Shown here piece after piece: positions 14,894 through 19,746 of a stretch of 19,746 nt of DNA (its first letter is position 1; every line of letters starts with the position of its first letter). The notes under the pieces are model-generated. The model ran no database searches and was not told where the DNA came from. It was given only the letters and a program-made list of their open reading frames with translations. Source of the DNA: JAFARE01 sp035566535 (GTDB lineage Bacteria; Chloroflexota; Dormibacteria; Aeolococcales; Aeolococcaceae); the NCBI GenBank assembly GCA_035566535.1, contig DATMRA010000181.1, positions 1 through 19,746 on the forward strand, in the 5' to 3' direction. A program made the position numbers and the translations under genes.

Positions 14894-16939
14894 ATGACAA
14901 GTCGTAGAAGCCGAATTCTCGCGTCGGCCGGTTTCCTGATCGTTCTCGGCACGACGCCGGCCGCGTTCTTTCGAACCCCGCTCTCAGCCAGCGCGGCGAC
15001 CGGGACCCACGTCCTCGTCCAGCAGACTGTGCCGGCCGTACCGGGAGCGACGTTGCTCGGAGCTCTCGCGCCGACCACGCCTTTGACCATCGACCTGGCT
15101 ATCGACAGCAACCTCGCGGCGAAGCAGGCGGCTGTCGCAGCCGTCTACAACACGTCCAGCCCGACGTACCACCACTACTACACCAATGCCACGTGGGACG
15201 CGCAGTTCTCGGTTGCGCAAGCCACGTACAGCGCAGTGGTCAACCCGCTCACGGCGCTGGGCATGTCGGTTCTGTACTCAGACGAAACGCGCGATCTTGT
15301 CGAGCTGAGCGCCACCGCGGCGCAGGTCAACACCGCGTTCAGCATCACCGAGCAGCAGTGGCAGCTCCCCAGCGGCGCCATCTTTTACGTCAACGCGCAG
15401 CCGCCGACGGTTGCCGCCGACGTCGATGCGGTCCAGGGACTGACCAACATCGGCTTCAAGATGAAGAACAAGCCCACCGACAACCAGGCGAACTGCCAGC
15501 CCGATCCGAACGGCGGCAACATGTGTCTCGGCTCGATGGAGGGCACCGACCTCCGCAACATCTACAACGTCGGCACGACGTTCACCGGTGCGGGTCAGGC
15601 GCTTGCCGTCAACGGTGACGGTGATCCGCAGGGACCAACCAACGACCTGCACAAATACGAGACGGACCGCAGCCTGCCCGCCGTGCAAACTGTTTTTGTC
15701 AACACCGACAGTGATCCGTGCACCGCCAGCGGGACCGAGGGCACGTGCGACGTGACCGGCGAGGGCGAATGGGCCCTGGACAGTACCTCATCCACCGCGA
15801 TGGCTCCTGGCGTCGGCACGCTCTATTACTTCTTCCCCAGCGCGCTCGGCAACGCATCTGGTTTCCAGGCGTGGGCCGACTACAACACCACCGCCAACGG
15901 GCCGATCCCGATGCAGGAGAACGCCTCGTGGGGCGAGTGTGAGAGCTTCGCCACGACGGGCAGCAACATCCCTATCGCCGACGGCTCCTTCGTCACGTAC
16001 ACCATGGCGTTCGTAGACGGCGCCGGCAAGGGGAAGACGACGTTCGTCTCGTCCGGTGACCAGGGCGGCGGGTGCACGCTCACCGGGGTGAACGGCGTCA
16101 GCAACGGCGGTCCGCCGCAGATCCAGTGGCCGTGCGCCAGCGAGTGGGTCGTCTGTGTCGGCGGAACGGTTCTTTACACCAATGGCCTGACCGGCGCTGC
16201 GGAGGCGCGGGCGAACTTGAACGGCACCTGCACGCCGACATCAGCGGTGGGTGTCCTCAACAACTGCGCCGAGACCGCCTGGACTCACACCGGTGGCGGC
16301 AGCAGCCACTTCCGTCCGGCCCAGTCCTGGCAGCAGTCCCTGAGCCCGTTCCCGATCTCCGGCATCTGCACCCTCGACAACAACGGCAACCCGGTGACGT
16401 CCGGCCCGGTGTGCCGCGGCGCGCCCGATGTTGCCGCCCTGTCCGGAGACATCACGGTTGCGGTCGCCGATACTGCCGGTAACGGTGTGCCCGGCAACGG
16501 CTTTAACGACGTCGAAGGCGGGTCGCCATCGGGCGCTGGCGCCGAGACCGCCGATGGTGGCACCAGCCTCTCCGACCCGCTGTGGGAGGGGTTGTGGGCC
16601 GACATCCAATCCGACCCAGCCCCCGGTGGCACGTGGGGTTTTGCCGCTCCGCTCCTCTACCAGATCGGCGAGAACCCGGCCCTGGATCCGTGCGCCTTTT
16701 ACGACGTCCAAATCGGCTCCAACGGCCAGAACCCAGCGATCCCGCGTGAGGCCCCGGACGTCACCGGGTGGGACTATGTGAGCGGCTTGGGGACCCCAAA
16801 CGTGGGCTGCATCGAGAGCGCGCTCGTGGCCTCGTCGCCCAACGTTGCGGAGTCACCCGTGGTCCCTCTGCTCGTCATTCCGGGTGCTGGCGTTGCAGCG
16901 CTCGTCGCACTGATGAAGCGGCGCCGCAGGCAGTCGTAG
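14894..16939 (+). CDS. Exported S53 family serine-carboxyl peptidase (sedolisin / kumamolisin type) with prodomain
   Basis: A 681-residue secreted endopeptidase; the family works best at acid pH. The signal sequence (1 to about 35) begins TSRRSRIL, vaguely Tat-like. The activation prodomain (about 50-190) includes TYHHYYT and DLVELSATAAQVNTAF. The catalytic domain (about 215-640) has the Ser-Glu-Asp set: Glu292 and Asp296 in GEWALD, oxyanion Asp389 in SSGDQGGG, and Ser558 in GGTSLSDP. Calcium-site residues Asp604 (FYDVQIGSNG) and Asp627 (GWDYVSGLGTPN) are present. There are 14 cysteines, all after the prodomain, which is unusually many and suggests disulfides. The tail is ESPVVPLLVIPGAG, a hydrophobic run and KRRRRQS, so the mature enzyme is probably surface-held. 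ATG 14894 has GAAGGGA four bases upstream. Confidence 0.96.
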   Translation: MTSRRSRILASAGFLIVLGTTPAAFFRTPLSASAATGTHVLVQQTVPAVPGATLLGALAPTTPLTIDLAIDSNLAAKQAAVAAVYNTSSPTYHHYYTNATWDAQFSVAQATYSAVVNPLTALGMSVLYSDETRDLVELSATAAQVNTAFSITEQQWQLPSGAIFYVNAQPPTVAADVDAVQGLTNIGFKMKNKPTDNQANCQPDPNGGNMCLGSMEGTDLRNIYNVGTTFTGAGQALAVNGDGDPQGPTNDLHKYETDRSLPAVQTVFVNTDSDPCTASGTEGTCDVTGEGEWALDSTSSTAMAPGVGTLYYFFPSALGNASGFQAWADYNTTANGPIPMQENASWGECESFATTGSNIPIADGSFVTYTMAFVDGAGKGKTTFVSSGDQGGGCTLTGVNGVSNGGPPQIQWPCASEWVVCVGGTVLYTNGLTGAAEARANLNGTCTPTSAVGVLNNCAETAWTHTGGGSSHFRPAQSWQQSLSPFPISGICTLDNNGNPVTSGPVCRGAPDVAALSGDITVAVADTAGNGVPGNGFNDVEGGSPSGAGAETADGGTSLSDPLWEGLWADIQSDPAPGGTWGFAAPLLYQIGENPALDPCAFYDVQIGSNGQNPAIPREAPDVTGWDYVSGLGTPNVGCIESALVASSPNVAESPVVPLLVIPGAGVAALVALMKRRRRQS

Positions 16940-16964
16940 GCCAGCGTCACAGCTTGCGGATCAG

Positions 16965-17051
16965 TGGTGCCGAGGAAGGGACTCGAACCCTTACAAGGTT
17001 GCCCTCACTAGCCCCTCAAGCTAGCGTGTCTACCAATTCCACCACCTCGGC
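16965..17051 (-). tRNA. tRNA-Leu (anticodon GAG)
   Basis: An 87-base type II tRNA on the minus strand. The acceptor stem GCCGAGG pairs with CCTCGGC, then A73 and an encoded CCA (16965-16967). The D-arm has GGTGGAATTGGTAGACA, the anticodon stem CTAGC/GCTAG has loop TTGAGGG with anticodon GAG at 17015-17017, the variable arm is long (GAGGGCAACCTTG), and the T-arm is AAGGG-TTCGAGT-CCCTT. It decodes CUC and CUU leucine codons. Its 3' end faces the sedolisin stop 25 bases away. No T-rich terminator is visible beyond it. Confidence 0.97.
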
Positions 17052-17068
17052 ACGGGTTGGGCCCTGGG

Positions 17069-17074
17069 AGTGTA
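17069..17074 (-). promoter_or_regulatory. Predicted -10 box of tRNA-Leu
   Basis: TACACT on the minus strand, 17 bases before the mature 5' end, would leave a short leader of about ten bases for RNase P to remove. The -35 is not obvious. Confidence 0.45.
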
Positions 17075-17150
17075 CCGGGACCTGTCCGCCGGCGAGCATC
17101 CGACGGGGCGACGAAACGCCGATCACGGCTGCGCTCGGGGCCGCGTGGGT

Positions 17151-17156
17151 TACGCT
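17151..17156 (+). promoter_or_regulatory. Predicted -10 box of the small exported protein gene
   Basis: TACGCT lies five bases before GTG 17162 and eight before ATG 17165, so it has leaderless geometry with either start. Confidence 0.4.
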
Positions 17157-17161
17157 CGTGA

Positions 17162-17638
17162 GTGATGCCTCGCTTATCTCCCAAGAACCTGATAATCGGC
17201 TTACTCGGCGCGGCAGTCATCGGCCTGGGCACCGTCGTGGCCGTCGATCACACTGCCGGGAGCAGCGGCTCGCGGACGCAGGGAGCTTCGCTGGCCTCGA
17301 CCACGCTCCCGACTACTCATCAACCGAGCGGCTTCCATGTGGGGAGAGGCGCCGGTGAATTCGGTCAAGTCCTGAAGCTGTTCACCCAGGACACCGGGCT
17401 CACCGCACAACAGCTGCTGCAGGGCGTCGGCTCCGGCAAGACGCTCGACGACCTGGCCGGTGCAAACGCCGGCAAGCTGAAGAGCGATCTCATGACTGCG
17501 TTGAAGACCGCGCTCGACAAGGCGGTTGGCAAAGGCGCGATCGACTCCGGTCAAGAGACGAAGCTGCTCGCGGACGCCGGTGACGCGCTCGACGTCCTTC
17601 TTTCAGCAAAGCTCGGGGCACTCCTTCCGGCTCACTGA
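17162..17638 (+). CDS. Small exported or membrane-anchored helical protein, function unknown
   Basis: A 158-residue protein starting at GTG 17162 or the next codon, ATG 17165. Residues 1-30 are a basic start and hydrophobic segment (NLIIGLLGAAVIGLGTVVAV), either a signal peptide without a clear cleavage site or an anchor. A Ser/Thr/Gly-rich linker follows (about 31-65). The rest is helical: TGLTAQQLLQGVGSGKTLDD, then long amphipathic helices ending GQETKLLADAGDALDVLL. The pattern (a two-helix 'GKTL..(I/L)A' unit, then a helix with an acid-Gln-Glu turn) recurs in exported actinobacterial and Chloroflexota-like proteins; a single copy is present here, and I know of no assigned function. Its last seven bases overlap the convergent thioesterase gene. 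Confidence 0.8.
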   Translation: MMPRLSPKNLIIGLLGAAVIGLGTVVAVDHTAGSSGSRTQGASLASTTLPTTHQPSGFHVGRGAGEFGQVLKLFTQDTGLTAQQLLQGVGSGKTLDDLAGANAGKLKSDLMTALKTALDKAVGKGAIDSGQETKLLADAGDALDVLLSAKLGALLPAH

Positions 17639-18726
17639 GTAAGCGTGACATCTGGGCTGGCGACCGAAGGCGGACGACCCGGAAGGATCAGCGCGGACCC
17701 CATCGCCACCGCGACCAGCTTGCCGTCGGCGTCGTGAACTTGTGACGTCGCCACCGCGACCGTTCTGCTCCGGTTGACCAGCGTGCCTGTGGCAGTCAGG
17801 TCTCTGCCGTCCGGCGCCACGGGACGCAGGAAGTACACCTTCAAGTCGACCGGCGCGATGGCGGTATCGGCGGGCACGACTGTTTGATACGTACCGTCGA
17901 GGGCCGTGCCTGCGATGTACGCGATGGCGCCGCCGTACAGGCGCCCTCGCACCGGGCTGCAGAGCCATTCGCTTGTGGGCATGGTCCAGACGGTGCGACC
18001 CTGATCCGCCTCGCGCGGTTGGATTCCGCACAGGTGCGCGATGGGCGGCGCAGGCAGTTCGCCAGTGATGCAGCCTCGCAGGATGTCGAGGCCGGTGCGC
18101 GTCTGCCAGACCTCACGCGGAAGCACCTCGCCTGCCGCCGCGCGCTGAAACGGATGCGGCGTCTCCCAATCGGGTTCACTGAGTTTTGCGTCGGCTCGAT
18201 CGCCTTCAGATATCTCAGCCGTTTCGATGACCGGCAGCGCGACACAACGCGTGGCCGCCGTCGCGATCAGGTTTCCCTGTTCGTCGGTGATGCGCACGTC
18301 TGCGAGTCCGATGGTTCGGCCAGAGTGGATGAGCGTGCCGGTGCCCGTGAGCGTGCCGGCTCCCGGCAGCGCCGGACGCAGAAAGTTCATCGACATCTCG
18401 GCCGTCGTGTACGGCGTGGCGCGCGGCAGTGTCGTCTGCACAGTGCAACCAAGCGGTCCGTCGGCGAGCAGGCACAACGCGGAACCTGACACGACCCCCT
18501 GGGGTGTAAGCAGCCAATCCGTGACCGGCATGCTGAACACGGCACTCCCATACTCGGCGCGGTCGAACGTGAGACCGGTCAGGTAGTGAATAGGGGGCGG
18601 CAGGCGCTTACCAGCGGCGAGTGCGCCGAGCAACTCGAGCCCTGTCATCCGCACGAAATCCGCGGGGCTCGTATACCAACCGCGAACCGGCTCTTCCCAC
18701 AGGTGAGGTAGCGATAGCGGCATCAC
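17632..18726 (-). CDS. Tandem hotdog-fold thioesterase-like protein (PaaI-type repeats)
   Basis: A 364-residue protein made of two similar halves, each like a PaaI-type hotdog domain (about residues 30-165 and 205-350). The halves align: FLRPALPGAGTLTGTGTLIH against FLRPVAPDGRDLTATGTLVN, and both start from a MPV/MPT..W..(TP/SP) segment (FSMPVTDWLLTPQG; WTMPTSEWLCSPVRG). Such folds hydrolyse acyl-CoA thioesters or bind acyl chains in the cytosol; stand-alone PaaI domains are about 130-150 residues and assemble as dimers of hotdogs, so the fusion supplies both halves in one chain. Catalytic Asp/Glu are not unambiguous, so activity is inferred. GTG 18726 follows TAAGCT by six bases; ATG 18723 is next. 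It is divergent from the STAND ATPase. Confidence 0.83.
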   Translation of the reverse strand: MMPLSLPHLWEEPVRGWYTSPADFVRMTGLELLGALAAGKRLPPPIHYLTGLTFDRAEYGSAVFSMPVTDWLLTPQGVVSGSALCLLADGPLGCTVQTTLPRATPYTTAEMSMNFLRPALPGAGTLTGTGTLIHSGRTIGLADVRITDEQGNLIATAATRCVALPVIETAEISEGDRADAKLSEPDWETPHPFQRAAAGEVLPREVWQTRTGLDILRGCITGELPAPPIAHLCGIQPREADQGRTVWTMPTSEWLCSPVRGRLYGGAIAYIAGTALDGTYQTVVPADTAIAPVDLKVYFLRPVAPDGRDLTATGTLVNRSRTVAVATSQVHDADGKLVAVAMGSALILPGRPPSVASPDVTLTQ

Positions 18727-18732
18727 CGCGGC

Positions 18733-18738
18733 AGCTTA
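18733..18738 (-). promoter_or_regulatory. Predicted -10 box of the double-hotdog gene
   Basis: TAAGCT on the minus strand, six bases before GTG 18726. A -35-like TTGGGA lies 16 bases upstream, one of the better hexamer pairs in the window. Confidence 0.5.
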
Positions 18739-18781
18739 GCCGGAGGCGCTCGACTCCCAAACTTCGGCCGCCGATGGGCCG

Positions 18782-18787
18782 TACGAT
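18782..18787 (+). promoter_or_regulatory. Predicted -10 box of the STAND ATPase gene
   Basis: TACGAT lies eight bases before GTG 18796. With the opposing box at 18733, two promoters sit within a 69-base divergent gap. Confidence 0.4.
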
Positions 18788-18795
18788 GTGCCGCC

Positions 18796-19746
18796 GTGGA
18801 CCCCAGCAGGCCCTCGACAACCGAGAGCGCCTTCATCGGCCGCGATCACGAGATCGAGCAGGGGCTTGCCGCCCTCGAGGATGTCCTGGCTGGGCGTGGC
18901 CGGCTGCTGCTCCTCGCAGGCGAACCCGGGATCGGCAAAAGCAGGATGGCCGACCTTATGGCGACGCGCGCGAAGGATCGAGGAGTCCGCGTCTTATGGG
19001 GTCGATGCTGGGAGGCTGGAGGCGCCCCTGCCTTCTGGCCCTGGGTGCAGTCCTTGCGTTCGCTCATCCGCCACGTGACGGCCGAGCAATTGCGCGAGCA
19101 GATGGCGGCCGGAGCAGCGGACATCGCGCAGCTGCTGCCCGAGGTGCGCGTGGTCGTGGGCGACCTTCCGGTCCCGTCGGGGCTGGATCCAGACGCTGCG
19201 CGATTCAGGCTGTTCGACTCGACAGCAACATTTTTGAAAAACGCTGCCGCCACCCAGCCGCTGATGCTCGTCCTCGACGACCTTCAGGTCGCGGATACGC
19301 CTTCCCTTCTGTTGTTGCAATTCATCGCCGGCGCGCTGGGCGATGACCGTCTGTTCTTGCTCGGGACCTACCGCGACACCGAGGTGCGACCGGATCATCC
19401 ACTCAGCGCAACGCTGACCCAACTCGCGCGGGAGCACGGCGTCCGCACGCTGGCTATCAAGGGGTTGGCCGAACCGGATGTTGCTCGCTTCATCGCCGGC
19501 ATCGCGGGCAGCAGTCCACAACCGCACGTTGTGCGCACAGTGCGTGACGCAACCGAGGGAAATCCGCTGTTTCTTGGCGAGGTCGTACGGCTGCTCGTCG
19601 AGGAGGGCCGGTTGGACGAGGGCGGCGGCGGGGTTGGAACCCGGCTCAGTGTGCCGCGGACTGTCAGTGACGTCATCGGACAGCGCCTTGGACATTTGTC
19701 CGAGCGGTCAGTACATATCCTCAGGCTGGCATCGGTCTTCGGTCGC
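18796..19746 (+). CDS. STAND/AAA-type regulatory ATPase, C-terminus beyond window edge
   Basis: 317 codons are visible and the gene runs off the right edge. FIGRDHEIEQ (residues 13-22) opens an AAA_16-type NTPase domain, followed by Walker A GEPGIGKS (42-49), the actinobacterial-type signature GRCWEAGGAPAFWPWVQ (69-85), Walker B LMLVLDD (156-162), the sensor-like GTYRDTEVRP and EGNPLFLGEVVRLL. In known members this domain precedes tetratricopeptide-like repeats and either follows a SARP or cyclase domain or is followed by a LuxR-type helix-turn-helix. Nothing precedes it here, so a C-terminal LuxR output or a repeat-only architecture is most likely. The start is GTG 18796, the first possible start matching the conserved FIGR position. 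Confidence 0.88.
   Translation, partial: MDPSRPSTTESAFIGRDHEIEQGLAALEDVLAGRGRLLLLAGEPGIGKSRMADLMATRAKDRGVRVLWGRCWEAGGAPAFWPWVQSLRSLIRHVTAEQLREQMAAGAADIAQLLPEVRVVVGDLPVPSGLDPDAARFRLFDSTATFLKNAAATQPLMLVLDDLQVADTPSLLLLQFIAGALGDDRLFLLGTYRDTEVRPDHPLSATLTQLAREHGVRTLAIKGLAEPDVARFIAGIAGSSPQPHVVRTVRDATEGNPLFLGEVVRLLVEEGRLDEGGGGVGTRLSVPRTVSDVIGQRLGHLSERSVHILRLASVFGR

Noticed and set aside
14894..14930. Twin-arginine signal at the sedolisin N-terminus
   Set aside because: TSRRSRIL has two arginines but not the usual S/T-RR-x-F-L-K, so it is treated as an ordinary signal sequence.
1..19746. CRISPR arrays, insertion sequences, transposase or integrase genes, attachment-site repeats at tRNA-Leu
   Set aside because: No spaced direct repeats or transposase/integrase motifs were seen, and no second copy of the tRNA end was noticed nearby. 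The window looks like ordinary chromosome.

Overview
The window is a GC-rich, gene-dense bacterial chromosome segment with almost no spare sequence. Gene content, GTG/TTG start codons, an Actinobacteria-style TANNNT promoter placed directly before start codons, and secreted proteins with a hydrophobic C-terminus plus poly-Arg tail point to a Terrabacteria-type lineage (Actinobacteriota, Chloroflexota or a relative such as Dormibacterota). This placement is inference; the window holds no rRNA or clear marker protein.

Left part (1-6.1 kb, mostly minus strand): a riboflavin operon read right to left, rlmN > ribD > ribE > ribBA > ribH (ribH is cut by the window edge), with gaps of 1-37 bases. Next come a divergent two-helix membrane peptide (plus), folE (GTP cyclohydrolase I) and an SDR oxidoreductase. 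The two GTP-consuming cofactor routes (flavin and pterin/folate) therefore lie side by side. No FMN riboswitch is visible.

Middle part (6.1-9.7 kb): an intergenic stretch with what looks like the C-terminal remnant of a lost gene and two inverted repeats; a secreted, C-terminally anchored protein of unknown function with a helix-hairpin-helix/PHP metal-dependent phosphoesterase just downstream; and a convergent LtrA membrane protein.

Secreted block (9.8-16.9 kb): a 0.9 kilo-residue BNR/Asp-box beta-propeller protein (minus) diverges from a CocE/S15-type alpha/beta-hydrolase peptidase (plus), which is followed by an S53 sedolisin. All three have an N-terminal signal sequence and a C-terminal hydrophobic segment ending in four or more Arg/Lys. 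They look like a cell-surface set for breaking down peptides or polymers, with the sedolisin suggesting acid conditions.

Right part (16.9-19.7 kb): tRNA-Leu(GAG), a small exported helical protein, a double-hotdog thioesterase-like protein overlapping it tail to tail, and a divergent STAND/AAA-type regulatory ATPase that runs off the window.

Two cross-window patterns stand out. (i) Genes at transcription-unit starts on the housekeeping side carry TANNNT 5-8 bases before a start codon (leaderless type), whereas the exported hydrolases and some operon-internal rib genes carry Shine-Dalgarno sites. (ii) Four exported proteins share the same C-terminal tail architecture.
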